A program made the translations under genes and the position numbers. Below are positions 36,401 through 49,712 of a DNA stretch of 64,000 nt, piece after piece; position 1 is the first letter of the stretch; every line of letters starts with the position of its first letter. The notes beneath the pieces were generated by a model. It made no database searches. It was not told where the DNA came from and saw only the letters and a program-made list of their open reading frames with translations. The stretch comes from Chelonoidis abingdonii (Eukaryota > Chordata > Testudines > Testudinidae), in the NCBI RefSeq assembly GCF_003597395.2, contig NC_133778.1, forward strand, positions 12,709,038 through 12,773,037, written 5' to 3'.

Positions 36401-38879
36401 CTAGTTAGGGATGTTTAGCCCTGGTGCTTTCTTATTGGCTAAAACTTTGCCCTATCTAATATTGAGGGCTGGTTGAACATTTTACGTCTAAACTGTTGTT
36501 GGATTTTTTTTTCCAGTTAAGTTAAATTTCCCAAAGTGTCTTCTTTTTTCAGAAAACAGTAACCTTTCATTGAAAAACTTGAAAACATTAAGCCCACAAA
36601 ACTTTCTGGTTTTGGTCAGACACTTTTTTCAGTTTTTCAATGAAAAGTCAACATTTTCCATGGGAACCACCACCGTTCACCCCTTTTTCTCACCAGCTGT
36701 AATGGTATAAAGTGGCCACTCAAGTTTCTTCCTGGGCTCCAACTTGCTAATCCTTATTATTTCCTTTTGGTTGCATACATCAGCATCTCTTCCAACTTTA
36801 GGGCTGGTTATGTTTAGTTCACTGTGTCACTGAAAGATCCAGCAAGGAATGAAGAGTATTGCATAGATGCGGTAGCCGTTCAGTTCTGATTCCAGTTTTC
36901 AACCCTTCTAACTGTTTATTTTGTGGCTTTTACTAGCTGATCACTATCTTCACAGCAGAGGAGAGTTAGATCTATCAAGTAGAAGCCTTATATTCCTAAA
37001 ATAAAATAAATACTAAACAGACCCTAAAATGTCCATATCTAAACATCTTATCTGAAGCTTTTACCCTCTTTAAAATAAAATTAACTTGTTTCTATTGTAT
37101 ATTTTTAGCAGATAGTTGCAAAGTCCTACCACCCTTCAACTTGAAGGTTCTCAACAACAGTGTATTTTAACAATAGTTGCCCGACTTTAAAAAACAAATC
37201 ACCTCAGAATGTTAGTCACAATTGGTGAGAAGCAGGTGATAATACAAGAGAAGAAAATCCCTGGTCATCTTTTGATGCTGATCTTGGTTGCCAGTTCACT
37301 TTCAATAGTTATGGTAGGCATGTCTAAAAGTATCAGTATGTTTACAGGAATGTTGTTAGCTTTTTAAATCTATTCTAGGAGATACTTTCTATGTCCCAAT
37401 ACCTACCCAAAACTAATTTTAGGCACATTTCCGGTGAACATTTTTTTTAGTGTTATAACATGGTTTTATAGCTATTGTAATGCAGTTGTGAGGTCCAGAG
37501 CCTCCATAATGGAAGTGAAGGAGAAGTTCACATATGGGCCAGATTCTCAGCTGGTGTAAATCAATGTAGCTCTATAGCAATGTGTCAGTTTACCCCATCT
37601 GAAGATCTGTCCCAGTGTCTTACAGGATGTGTTCTTTCAATATTGCACCATATGCAATATGCAGATGGCAAACACTGTGTACTTCTTACAAGTTGAGCTT
37701 TAGTAAGACCTCTTATCTGTGCATGGTATATATGTGGATTATATCACATATACAAGCTACTTAAATGGTCCTTTTGAAATCACAGCTGCACATTTCATGT
37801 AACTTAAGTTCTAGATTCCAATCAAGATTATGTCATAGATGCAGAGGCAAAAATTATAAAGTGTCTACTTATTTTAGATGCTCAGTTTTTGGGTGTTCAA
37901 CTTGACACTTAAGGCCTGACTGTGGCGTTTTGCCACCTGCAGATCTCGGAACCTCTGAAAACGATGTTCTAGGTATCTCAGGTTAGACACCCAAAACTAA
38001 AGGACACTTCTGAAAATTTTAGCCAGTATCATTTGAAAAGTGCAAAGATGCAGAATAGCGTCAATATGTATATCCAGATCTATCGATACAAAAATCACGT
38101 GCTACACTTGAAAATATCAGGGTGGTACCTGAGGCCCAGATGCTCAAAAGGTATTTGAAATCAATGGAAATTAAGCACCTATATACTTTTGAGGATCTAG
38201 GCTTATGTGCCTCATATAAAAATGGCTGCATGTTGTTCACTTAGTTACCACTGTGCTGCATATAACAATGGGAGAGGATTAGAAGGGCAATGAGTGTCAT
38301 TGAGTCTTGACAGGGTTGGAAATTGTAGCGGCTATGCAATGTGCTGATTAATGCACATCGACTATTTCTGTTTGCTGAATGGATCCTGCTCAGTATTTAT
38401 GACAATATCATGCTCTAAAGGTTGGTCCACAAAGAGGCTGCTTTATGACCCCTAATACTCCTGCTAGCTAAAGGAGATTATCTGTTTGCTCAAGTGGTAG
38501 AAGTCTGTGATTTTTGGCCCAGACATTCCTCAGTTCCATTCCCCATCCAACTTGTGCAGATATGATGCTGCCATTTGCTTGTTACAGCAAGGTGAGAATG
38601 ATACTTTCCCTGGATGGCTGTTTAAAACTCATGTCTTCAGCCAAGTAATACAACTCCTGTTGTTCCACGCTTGTTAGCCATGCAAGGTTTCTTCCTTAGG
38701 GAATGGAGGAGTTAGCAGAAGGCTCTGTAGTATAGCTTGCCAAACAGAGAAGAGCAAACTGCCCTATGTTATTTATATTACAGTAGCTCTGAAGAGATCC
38801 ATTGAGAAAAGCACTGTACAAGCATATGACAAAGAGAGGGTTCTTGCCTTGAAGAGCTCACAGTCTATAAAAGAGTGAG
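33486..38879. other. Intergenic sequence, no gene seen
   Basis: No exon-like open frame, CpG island or RNA gene is recognisable. Contains palindromic repeat copies (34493-34552, 37536-37613), GAAAATTTT-like sequence (36490-36660) and a decayed old interspersed repeat near 38745-38875 (tattacagtagctctgaaga ... gcactgtacaagcatatgac ... ttgccttgaagagctcacagtct), the reverse of the stretch at 45231-45352. In mammals IKZF2 is followed by a long gene-poor interval before ERBB4, which is consistent. Confidence 0.7.
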
Positions 38880-39580
38880 CTTTTTTAGTGTCCCATTGTA
38901 AGTCAGTCTTTTCAGACCTCAGATTATTCTTGTCTCTCTTTTCTGACGGCTTTCCAAGATCTCAAAGTCCATTCTAAAGTGTGGACACCAGTACTGGATA
39001 TGGCATTCCAGAACTGGTCTCACAAATACCATATACAATGATAAAAATCTGTTCACTATTTTTACTCAATATTCCTCTGCATTTGTGTTTGCTGCTTTAG
39101 CCACAGCATCGGACTGTTAGTTCATGTTTAGCTGATTATCCACCATGGCTGCTAAATCCTTTTGAGTCCCTGCTTTCCAAAATACAATCCCATACCCTAT
39201 TATAAGTATGACCTATGCTCTTAGTTCCTAAATATGACTTCCTTTTAGCTGGATTGAAACATCAAGTGAGCCCAGGTTACCATGAGATCTAGTTTGGTCT
39301 CTGTCTTGTCATTATTTATCTCTCCTCCAAATCTTGTCCTCTGTCATCTTTACCAGTAATGCTCTCGTGTTTTCTTCAGATAATTGATAAAGATATTGAG
39401 TAGCATTAGGCCAAGAATGGATTTATGTGGGACCCCACTAGGAACATCCCCCACTGGATGATGGTTTCTAATTTCCAATTTCTTTGAGATCTATCAGGTA
39501 GCCAGTTTTTAATCCATTTAATATATATGCATTGATTTTTGTCCTCTCCCATCAGAGAGAGTGAGAACAGTCCTGACACT
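38880..39580 (-). pseudogene. Old CR1-like LINE ORF2 fragment
   Basis: Minus strand contains decayed reverse transcriptase and downstream sequence. Near 39560-39380 it resembles the CR1 segment around the SGVPQGSVLGPLLF motif (here eroded to GMFLVGSH...PFLA with stops). Near 39010-38950 it resembles the region coding LEYCVQYWCPH in CR1. Many stops and frame changes; older than the two CR1 copies at 41886 and 60801. Non-functional. Confidence 0.65.
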
Positions 39581-40297
39581 GAATTCCATGTTTATGATGG
39601 TCAGATCAGCTAGAAAACAACTGGAGGATGAGTTTCTTCATTAATCTAGAATAATGCAACCTTTTACAGTATATCTCAACGAGTTTTAGGAGAAACCTTT
39701 ATACAACTGAAAAGAGCTGAAGGCATTCTGGGTTTAGTGTGCATACAATCTTAGACATATTTGGTAAAAGATAACCAACCTATTAAGGAAGGAGTGGTTC
39801 TGAAATTTGCAACACTATTCATTACATACTACAAATTTAAAGTCACTCATTCCTCAATAGTTCTTTTGCTCTCCTATACTGCAACATGGAGGCAAATACA
39901 ATATCTACAGTGCACCTCACTTTACAACAAATACTCATATTAAAGATAAAAGAACAGGAGTACTTGTGGCACCTTACAGACTAACAAATTTATTTGAGCA
40001 TAAGCTTTTGTGGGCTACAGCCCACTTCAATGCATGCAGTGGAAAATACAGTAGGAATATTTATATAAAAAAATATTGTGTATTATATATATATATAAAA
40101 TACACACACACACACAACATGAAACAGTGGGTGTTACCATACACACTATAAGGAGAGTGATCAGTTAAGGTGAACTATTATCACCAGGAGAGAAAAAGAG
40201 CTGTTTGTAGTGGTAGTGAAAATGGCCCATTTCCAGCAATTGACAAGAAGACATGAGGAACTGGGGGGAGGAGGGGGATAAGCATGGGGAAATAGTT

Positions 40298-40567
40298 TTA
40301 CTTTGCATAATGGCCCATCCACTCCCAGTCTTTATTCAAGCCTAATTTAGTGGTGTCCAATTTGCAAATTAATTCCAATTCAGCAGTCTCTCGTTGGAGT
40401 CTGTTTTTGAAGTTTTTTTGTTGTAATATTGCACCTTTTAGGTCTACTCGAGTGACCAGGGAGATTGAAGTGTTCTCCAACTGGTTTTGAATGTTATAAT
40501 TCTTGGCATCTGATTTGTGTCCATTTATTCTTTTACATAGGGACTGTCTGGTTTGGCCAATGTACAT
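40298..40567 (-). pseudogene. PLE GIY-YIG endonuclease, C-terminal part
   Basis: 89 codons open to a stop, with YIGQT followed by R-X3-(I)-NGH spacing (YIGQTRQSLCKRINGH), which includes the Arg and His expected in the GIY-YIG fold, then LQRETAELELICKLDTTKLGLN. The preceding VIY half is absent in this orientation because of an inversion at 40567/40568. There is no reverse transcriptase in the copy, so it cannot be autonomous. Confidence 0.8.
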
Positions 40568-40665
40568 AGGTCCTAATCACATCAGCCACACTATCAGAGG
40601 CTCATTCACCTGCACATCTACCAATGTGATATATGCCATCATGTGCCAGCAATGTCCGTCTGCCA
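40568..40665 (+). pseudogene. Inverted 5' block of the PLE: N-terminal half of the GIY-YIG motif
   Basis: On + this reads PNHISHTIRGSFTCTSTNVI and on through YAIMCQQCPSA, the sequence that in an intact PLE directly precedes YIGQT. Here it lies head-to-head with its own continuation on the other strand, separated by a few bases at most. Non-functional as inverted. Confidence 0.8.
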
Positions 40666-41885
40666 TAAAGATATAATGTTTCCAGGCTGTTTAGAGCCTC
40701 ATGCTGTTAAGGAGAATATGGCAACATTTGCTGTTCTTTTAGTTTGATCTGTGTATGGCTCTAAGCTAAGGCAATTGAGGCAGAGGTTGAATAAGACCAT
40801 GGAAGCAGAAAGCCTTGATGCAATCTTCCCTTTAGTGGTTTGCCACAATTCCATGGTCAGTCCCCTATCCCAAGCTACACGTCAGCAGAATCTCCAATCT
40901 AACGTTTATCAAGATGGAAACAAAGCCAGGCCTGCACTTCTAGATAAAATGTTTAGCCTCCTAACTGCCTGGTGGCTTATCTGTTGTCCTGCAGCTTTAA
41001 CCATAACTCTTTTCCTGACCCATTTCACTTCTTGTTTTCAGCAGAGCTGTGAGGACTTGTGGGGAAAAAAACTTGCTTTCTGAATAAGTTCTCTCTCTTT
41101 CAATGTTAAAAGCTTTTCAGCCGCTCCATGCTTACAAGCATTGGGGTGGGGGAGAGGGGTGGGAAAGAGTCTCTACTCATAATCAGCAGGAAATCCATCT
41201 AAAGGGGAAACCATTAAGAACTTCTCTCTCATGCTCTGGTTCATACAATCTGGTTTTCTGTAGCTCCTTCGGATCTGCACTTTCAAACAGGAATCTCTTT
41301 AAGAATAAGAGCACATTCATCTGTTGGGTTTTTTAACCTTGCCTGGGTTTAAATAAATTGATTCTGCTCCTTCTGATATCCAAAATGGATTCCATGAATT
41401 CAATGTACTATCTGGCGTCACAATCTGCCTTTCTTCCATTGAGCCTTAAATATAAACAAAGAGGACTGGACATTTATAATAAGACAGAGAGGTCCTCTAC
41501 CCTCTAGGATGTCATTTGGTGATGACTGAAAGATGTAGCCAGCACATACTTGTTTGGTAGCCCATCTGACATTAAGTTTGAGGTCTTAGACCACTTCACA
41601 GTGAATGCTCTCCACCAAACAAAACAGCTACCCAACCAGCACTAACTAGAGTTACTGCTTGCAATCACTAGAAGATGTGCTACATTTTATGGATATATAA
41701 GTATGGTGGGAGCTGATTCACTACATGACTTCCAATAAAAAAACAGGTGATACAAGATATAGAATGGGTGATTCAGTAAGGACCACTCTTCCCCACTGGG
41801 TCTGCATGGAATAAATAATGCAGTATGAGAGGTACGGTGCTGCTAGAGTGCTGTCACACTGGATGATACATTAAGCGTAGAGTAG

Positions 41886-43335
41886 AACATAAAAGCTGCC
41901 ATACTGGGTCAGACCATGGACCATCTTATCCAGTATCCCGACTCCAAAGGTGGTCATACCAGAGCTTCAGGGGGGTGCACAGAACAGGGCAATTGTGGAA
42001 TGATGCACCCCTGGCCTTCCACTCCCAGCTTCTGGTAATCAAAGGTTTAAGGTTGCCCCAAGCATGGGGTTGTGTCCTAGACCATCTTGGCTAATGGCCT
42101 TTGATGGAGCTATCCTTCACCACCTTCTCCAGTTCTTTTTTAAACCCATTCATACTTTTCACCATCACCCCATCCCATGGGAATGAATTCCACAGGTAGG
42201 TTGTGCATTATGTGAAAAAGTACTTCCTCTTGTTTGTATTTAACCTGCAGCCTATTAATTTAATCAGATAACCCCTGGATTTTGTATTATGTGAAAGAGT
42301 AAATAACACTTCTTTACTCACTTTTCTACACCATTAATGATTTTATAGACTTCTATCATATCTCCCCTTAGTTGTCTCTTTTCTAAGCTGAACAGTGATA
42401 ATCTTTTTAGTCTTTCCTCATATGGAAGTTGTTCCATATCCTTGATTTTGTGTGTTGCCCGTTCTGAACCTTTTCCATTTCCACTGTATCCTTTTAAGGG
42501 TGCTGGTGAGGAGACCAGAACTGCACGCATTATACAAGGTGTGGGCATGTCATGGATTTATATAGTGGCATTATGATACTTTGTCTTATTATCTATCCCT
42601 TTCTTAATAGTTTCAAACATAACATTAGCCTTTTGACTTCTTCTGCATATTGAGCAGAAGTTTTCGGAGAACTTGGTGACTTCAAGACCTTTTTCTTGGG
42701 TGGAAACAGCAAATTTAGAACCCGTCACTATATGTATAGTTGATTTTATTTTTATTTTTATTTTTTTGATGTGCATTACTTTGCAATTGGCAACATTGAA
42801 TTTCAACTGCCATTTTCTTGCCGAGTCGCCCACTTTTGTGAGATCCCTTCATGACTCCTCCTAGTCTGTTTTGGACTTAACTATCTTGAGTAATTTGTAT
42901 CATCTGAAAACATTGCCACTTCACTGTTCACCCGATTTTCCAGATCACTAATTAATTAATCATTAATGAATATGTTAGGAAAAAAAAACAGGTTGCAGTA
43001 CAGATCCTTGCAGGACCCTTGCTGTATAGCTCTCTCCTTTTTGAAAACTGACCATTTATAACTACTCTTTGTTCCCTATTTTTCAGCTAGCCTATTGATC
43101 CATGAAAGGACCTTCCCTCTTATCCCATGGCTACTTAGTTTCCTTAAGAGCCTTTGATTTTGGACATTATCACAACCTTTCTGAAAATCCAAGTGCATTA
43201 TATCAGTTGAATCACCCTTATCCACATGCTTGTTGACACCCTCAAAGAATTCTAATAGATTGGTGAGGCATGACTTCCCTGGACAAAAACCAAGGTTCTG
43301 ACTAGTTGTGGTTTCTAAAAACCCCGCCATACTTT
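41886..43335 (-). pseudogene. CR1 LINE, 3' half with broken reverse transcriptase
   Basis: Minus strand from 43330 reads GFCPGKSCLTNLLEFFEGVN and ...MHLDFQKGCDNVQ; FSDDT (about 42917-42895, where CR1 usually has FADDT, the catalytic YXDD equivalent); then ARKWQLKFNVANCKVMHIKK. It continues to EERLKRLSLFSLEKRQLRGD (about 42460-42390) and ends with the CR1 3' UTR at 41886 (tgccatactgggtcagacca). Several stops and frame changes. 5'-truncated. Confidence 0.88.
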
Positions 43336-45940
43336 AAAAACAAAAAAGGTGATGTTAACCTTGATGTCCCTATCACATCTATATTTAATAATAATATATA
43401 ACACATAGGTTCCAATCCTATGATGATGTAGGCAAATATTTTCTTTTACACATCAGAGTAGTCCCATTGAAGATAATACATACATTTAAGCACGTGCATG
43501 ACTCCGTATGGGTCTGGGACCTTACGTGGTAAATATGGGACTAGATCCTCAGAAGGTCTATATTTGCATAGCTCCATGAAAGGCAATATAGTTGCACCAT
43601 TTGCAAGAGTTGAAGCTCTGATTGTTTATCTTTAGATCTCAAAATACTTTACAAATTTTACAGTTTCTGAATATTTTTCTTTAAAAATAAAAAAAACACT
43701 TTGTAATGACATGAATGGATATTATTCCCAGTGATCCATTTCCCTGTTACTTCAAACCTGTCCTTTTATGTAATAAATTCATGTTATCATCTTGCTTTGG
43801 CTTGACCATAGTTCTGGTTTCCCCTCTTCACCTGAACAATGGGAAGGTTAGAAAATATTAGTATGCTGTGTAGTGATTTCTGGGCTAAGAATGCTGATGG
43901 AGTCAGGTGTTGTTAAGGCCATTGGTAATGGGTGCCCTAAATATGCTTAGATTAATAGTTATATATTGTAATTAGAACAGACCAACAGTATCATCTGCTG
44001 AGAAGTTTGTTATACAGAATGGGCTGTAGTCCAATGTGGTAAAACATACGAGGATTCTAGTGCCGTCTAAGTAACTTCCCAGGTAATATGTACTACACAG
44101 CTTAGAGGAATGCATGTTTGTATGCATGAAGCTATAAGAAATGTGAGGTGACTCTGTGTGCCTACCAAACCACTGAAGTCTGGGACATTCTGGATGTAGA
44201 ATTCAGAGACTCATCGTGATGCCTGGAGCTGAAGCTGGGAAGTGAACGTACAAATGAGAAAGGGCTGGGCATAGATTGTAAATGTGGACACTCTCACTCT
44301 ACCAACATGATTATCTTGTGGTTCTGACTCAGTACAGACATTATAGTTGAATTAAAAGTCATGACTGGCTGCCTGACTCTTCAAAGTCAAAAGAGGAGAG
44401 CTGGGTGAAACTGGTGGAACATGTGAGTGAAAAATGTCATCAATTTGTTTATACCTGAAAGTTGGATTTTTTTCCTCAAAAGCTGATTTAAATGACTTTA
44501 GCATGGACTGAGGATCTGGCTTATAGACACTAAATTCACTTTAGGGTTACCATTTAAGGGAACATGGATGGGGGTTGGGGAGAAGATAAATTCACTTTGT
44601 TATCTGCCCACTGCTAGTTTTCACCCAGCTCTGGTTTTGACATATTTTTAAAGAATTTCTGTCTTACAGCAAAGATGACCAGTTGAGAGAGGGCAATTGG
44701 AAAAGTAAGCAACCCAGTCAGTCAGTTGCAATCAATGAATGTCCTTGGAAGACACATGGCCTTTCACACTATCACATTGTTAGTATAATTAATATTCTGA
44801 GGTTGTCACCATCCCACCCTCCGTTTCCCATGTATAGTCTTATCATCTCAGTTTTGATTTTTCCGTTTTTAGTGATAGTACTTAGCCAGTTGTAGAGTCG
44901 TCATATCACCATCCCAGCACATTGAGTTGCAGTCATGTGTCACAAATGCCCTGTTCACCACCCCCCAAGGTCTTACCACACTCTGTCACTGCACCCTTTT
45001 AGTTGCGCTATTTCATTGCTAATCACTCACTCCTCCCAGCAACAGCCCTATAGCTTCTGCAAGCATGGCTCAGCTTGTTTTATTTTAAAAAATTATCCAT
45101 AGAAATCAATAGAATTGATACCATCTTTTATGAAGTATTTAACAAAACAGGGAACTCTTTGGACAGTCATACAAAGTCATCCAAATATTGCACTGTACCG
45201 TTGTCTGTAAAAAATAAGAAGGAAGAGATAAGGAGTTCTTGGGGGGCAGAGATCATCTTTTTGTTCTGTTTTTGTGCAGAACCTGGCATTATGGGATCCA
45301 GATGCATGTCTGGGGCTACTTATATGCTACCGTCATTCATATAATAATGAGAATATCAGCTGAGGGAGCATCTCTCCTGAGCATGTCTCATTATGCCTGG
45401 CACTTAGCAGTTGAATGTGCCTTGTAAAAACTAATTTAGGGGGAGCTCTTCAAAGACAGTATGTGCAGTTAGGGAACCAGCTCCCATCTTTGCTTTTGGA
45501 AAATCTTCCCCTTGAAATGCATGGAAGTGAATTAGAAAAATATCCATTTGAATGATAAGCCAAAGCCACAGAGATGGAAATGGAACAGTTAAAGCATTAT
45601 GGCCTTTCTGTGCCTCAATCCCCACATGTAGTTCTCTTGATGTGATGAAAAGATAGGCTGAAGATAACATTGGCCAGAGTCTTAGAAAGGAATACGCAGC
45701 AAGGATGTTTTCAGTATTGGGAAATAGGATGTGAATGTGGTGTAATGTAACATATCATACACTGGCTGGATAAGATCAGGAGCGCGTTCCTTTTTCAGTT
45801 GGTGTCCATTACTGGGTAAGCAATGGCATGTTGCCGGGCTCTGTGTTCACAGTCAGTGCAGTAGCTGGGAGAGTGCTTATCTATGGGACCAAAGCAAGAA
45901 AGCCTCAAACCACTGCTAGAACATTTTGAAATAGACAGTT

Positions 45941-46120
45941 CATAGAATCATGGACTATCAGGGTTGGAAGGGAGATCATCTAGTCCAACGCACTGTTCAA
46001 AGCAGGACCAACACCAACTAAATCATCCCAGCCAGGGCTTCATCAAGCCTGACCTTAAAACTTCTAAGGAAGGAGATTTCACCACCTCCCTAGGTAACCA
46101 ATTCTGTTTGTTGCCCCACA
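45941..46120 (-). mobile_element. CR1 LINE 3'-end fragment
   Basis: Reverse complement of the CR1 3' UTR: catagaatcatggactatca, gggttggaagggagatcatc, tagtccaacgcactgttcaa, ...gggcttcatcaagcctgacc, aaggaaggagatttcaccac. Clear family match; truncated near 46120. Confidence 0.88.
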
Positions 46121-47390
46121 GAAAACATAAAAGACGAATAAGGTCCTTGTGGCCTCTGGAAGCCTGTGGTGACTAGATCTACGCCTGCACCTTTACCATG
46201 TTCCCAATGCAAATGTGTCACATGGTATAATGCAAACTAATTTCAATCCCTTATTTGGCACCATGCTGCTTCTCTGCCCTCTTCACCATTTTTAATCTCT
46301 TTGCAGTACATTATGATATCCATGCAGCTATACCGACAGGCACAGCAAGCTGGATCACATCAACACTACAGGCAGGGATTAAAACCGAGCTTGTGGAAAC
46401 GTAAGAGGATACTGAGAAAAATTCTCAGCATCTGGGGTATGATGCAACACCAGGGGAGTCAATGTAAGGGTTCTCAATGACACTGGATCAAGCCCACACA
46501 TGGCAATGGATCCACATAAAATTCATACTGTGGTGTTAGGGGAATTACCAAACAAACTGATTGAACCACTGACAATTTAAAAAAAAAAAATAATTTTAAT
46601 TCAGACAACCAAAAATAAAGTAAAAACTGACTCTATGGAATAGGTTTCAGCTCACATACTTTGTCTGAGGAAAGGGTAAGGGTGCACGTGGAAGCAGATA
46701 TTAAAATACAGGCTCATGTTGAATGAATAGAAAATAGTGAAACTGATGAAATTGTACTATTATTTACATAGAGACATAACCAAAAATGGGTAAAATTGAG
46801 AAACTCTAAATTTCCTTCAGAGGTATGAAAGGACAATAGACCTTCTGGATTGGGGATACCTATATTGAACTCAATAAAAAATAATCAACGGTCCCAAAGA
46901 TGGAAGATGGTATGGATATATTTTTAGAGAAGAAATTTGCCCTTTTGTCAAGGTCCTAGAGAGGGCTATGTACCACTCAAATCCCATTGTTTTGAGGGCT
47001 TTAGTGGCACTTGAATGATGCCTAGGCCTCATATTTGTCCTATGCACAAGTATAAATTGCAGCCTGACAGAAAATTGCTCAATTGTAAGATTGTCCTATA
47101 CTTTAATGCAAAGTTTATGGAAAACTGAGAGGTAACAAAAGACCAGAGAAAGCAAAATGGATTTTCCAAAAGGATCTTCAAAAGAAAAGCTGGACGGAAG
47201 AGTGACAAGTATCCGGTAAGTCACACTACTATTCCTGTTACAGTAATGGAACAAATGAAAAATAAAGTGGGGGGGAGGAGGATCACTAAACATTTAAAAG
47301 TTAACAGAACTATGAGCCACAAGTAAACTGAGTTTATAAAGAATTATAAAATTTGCCAGATGCACTTGATTGCATTAGATAAAATAAAGG

Positions 47391-47470
47391 GCTAGATTCT
47401 GTCATGGTGTGAATCAATGTTAATGGAGTCAATGAGATTATGTTGATTTACATCAGTTAAAAATCTAGCC
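47391..47470. repeat. Dispersed palindromic repeat, AGATTCTG...ATCTAGC copy
   Basis: gctagattctgtcatggtgtgaatcaatg and tgttgatttacatcagttaaaaatctagc are imperfect inverted arms around ttaatggagtcaatgagat. Same type as 37536-37613 (gggccagattctcagctggtgtaaatcaatg). Confidence 0.6.
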
Positions 47471-49712
47471 TGAAAGGTAGATGAAGGGAAAGTGGTAGAT
47501 TGTTGTAAAGCACTTAACACAGCGACTCTTGGAAATCCTCTAGTCAAATGAATTCCACTTGTGGGACAAGGGCACTGTCATGTGGACAGAAAACAGGCTA
47601 TAGGACAGTAAAGAAAGAAAATGATGAATAGTAAACTGTTGAGCTGTCGGCTGCCCAGTGGGGTATGGTAGGAATTGGTGTTACTGTAATCTTGATGTTA
47701 TTCAATGTTTGCACTGCTGCTCTTTGTGCTATATCTGTTCTGTGAGCTAAAGAACAGCTTCCACCAGTGGCAAACCATAAGTCCCAAGTATACGTCATTT
47801 TTATTTTTATTTTTTTTATGAATGGATTTTAAGGGTTAGACTATGTTCTGATTTTAGCCAATGCCAGAGGAATGCATTCTGCTGGCACCATTTCGATTTT
47901 GTTAGTCTGTGCCAGCAGGATGAAGTGGTTTTTTTGTTTTTTTTGAATTGTAGCAACTCCTATATTCTTTGACAGCTAATTGCTTACTGTGTTTAGACCT
48001 TTTCAGTGTTCTCTGTTAGGAATCGTTGGCCGTCCACCTGCTTCTCCTGTTTGCAGCTTGTGACACCAGAAAGGATTAGGTCAAGAGGACAGCCAATGAA
48101 AACGTGGACTAAGCATTCAAATTCTGAGAACTCCCTGTTGAGAGTTGTTGTGACAAGAAGAGGAAATAGCACAGCATGAATTCTTTCTGATTCGTGTAAA
48201 GAGCAGAGGAAATGGAACAAGAGTAATCTATTCCCATGATCGTAAGATTCAAAGCTCCTTGTCTTAATTTGGTGTTCTACTTAGGGTCCAGACTGAGACA
48301 TGAACTGAAGTTTAACTAAACTATAAAATCATGTTGGCTATTTTAATGTTTACAGAATAATATGACAATTCAGTGTAGGGCTTATGAAAATGCTCTGGAG
48401 ACTCAAGTCCTCTATCCACACTGAAGGCGCAGTATGAGGATGCAGCCTTTCCCACGTGGTTCTTCCAATATGTTTCACACCTGACCTGGCAAGATCCCCT
48501 TTAGGAGTGAGAGGTAGTTTAAGTCTTTATGCTTGTTGAAAACTCAGCCTCATGGGGGCTGATGCTGGGTACCACTGATGGCATGAGTGAGTGTGAGAGC
48601 AAGAGAAGTCTCTACTTCAGTGCCACTGTGGGGCAGAGATGTCCACGTCTATCACTCAGCAAGAACTGGTGCCCAGTAGAGTACAGAGAGAAATTCAGTT
48701 GCGCCTAGTTTGTGAAGGGATTCATAGAGTCTGAAGCACCTGCCATTAATGTGCCCCTGGGTAGTCTTACATGTTTGAAACATCTAATTCTGGACAGAAG
48801 CCTCTAACTGCTGTATCTTCCACCAGTAGAAACTTATCGGTTAAATCATTGGGAATATCGAAAACATGACAATGTTCAGTTTTGATAATCAGCCACAGCA
48901 CAATCTGCCATCTGTCTATCTCAAATACTGGAGGCCTGCTTGCTGGCTCAGCTGTTTTTTTCACATAAAATGATTAGCCTCTGCTTTACCCAGAGACCAA
49001 GAGAAACTTCAATGAAAAGTACAAGAAGGACCAAGCTTCATCTGTGTCCATCCCCACAGCAATCAGGAGGAATTAACGAGGTAGCTTACAGACACCTGAT
49101 CTCAACAGATAAGCTGAAATGGCTACAGCATCCTCCATATGACCCGACCTCAACCTTGTCCAAAAGAAGCCAGCACTTGGGTTGAGAAGATAGCGTAGCT
49201 TCCTTACAAGTCGTCATCAAAAGTACATAACAGTCAATGAAGACAGTGCCTTCAATGGGCTTTGGGTCTAGCTCCTTAGATCTTTTATCTCTGCTGAAAC
49301 AGCGAACAATATTAGTTGTGGTGGATGGTGGCTTTTTTCTAGGTCACACCTGTTCATGATGAAGTGGATTGGGGAAAAAAAAAAACAAACTCATTCCACT
49401 CAGTTCACCCAACAGCCACAAGAGTTTGGCAGCTTTTGGTCACTTTCTGCAGCCCTGGGAGGGGTTGGCTATTTCACCCATGCATACAGTTTTCTTTTTT
49501 GGTTGAGTAGAGGTGGAGGCATTGCAATATGCCATGAAACATCTTTTATGAAGGAGAAGAGTGGGGGGAAAAAAACACCCGAGAGGAGGGGTGTCACCTA
49601 ACCAACTGCATCTGGGAACTTGTAGCTGAGACACTGTTGCATGCACAGGTTTATATGCAGTAGACACTGATTGATGGCACCCTGGTATATAATAACGAGA
49701 GCTAGTTAGAAA

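Larger units (their letters stand above)
39949..40665 (-). mobile_element. Penelope-like element, 5'-truncated, with internal inversion (copy C)
   Basis: 717 bases flanked by the 8-bp repeat taaagata (39941-39948 and 40666-40673). The left end has agaacaggagtacttgtggc, agactaacaaatttatttga and the stem gtgggctacagcccac, matching copy A. Coding sequence reads on the minus strand from 40567 to 40298: MYIGQTRQSLCKRINGHKSD, then a basic tail ending LGLNKDWEWMGHYAK. This is the YIG half of a GIY-YIG endonuclease, the domain found C-terminal to the reverse transcriptase in PLEs. The upstream half is inverted (see the separate entry). A (TA)n/(CA)n tract lies at 40083-40116. Confidence 0.88.
43336..49712. 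other. Intergenic sequence, no gene seen
   Basis: Contains a decayed old repeat at about 45231-45352 (ggcagagatcatctttttgt ... gtgcagaacctggcattatg), a CR1 tail (45941-46120), an A run near 46580 and a palindrome at 47391-47470. Otherwise I recognise nothing. Open frames are all short and without motifs. Confidence 0.7.

Noticed and set aside
38470..38640. tRNA-SINE-like sequence (ctcaagtggtagaagtctgt ... ggcccagacattcctcagttcc)
   Set aside because: Box A/B resemblance is weak and no recognisable tail follows; left unannotated.
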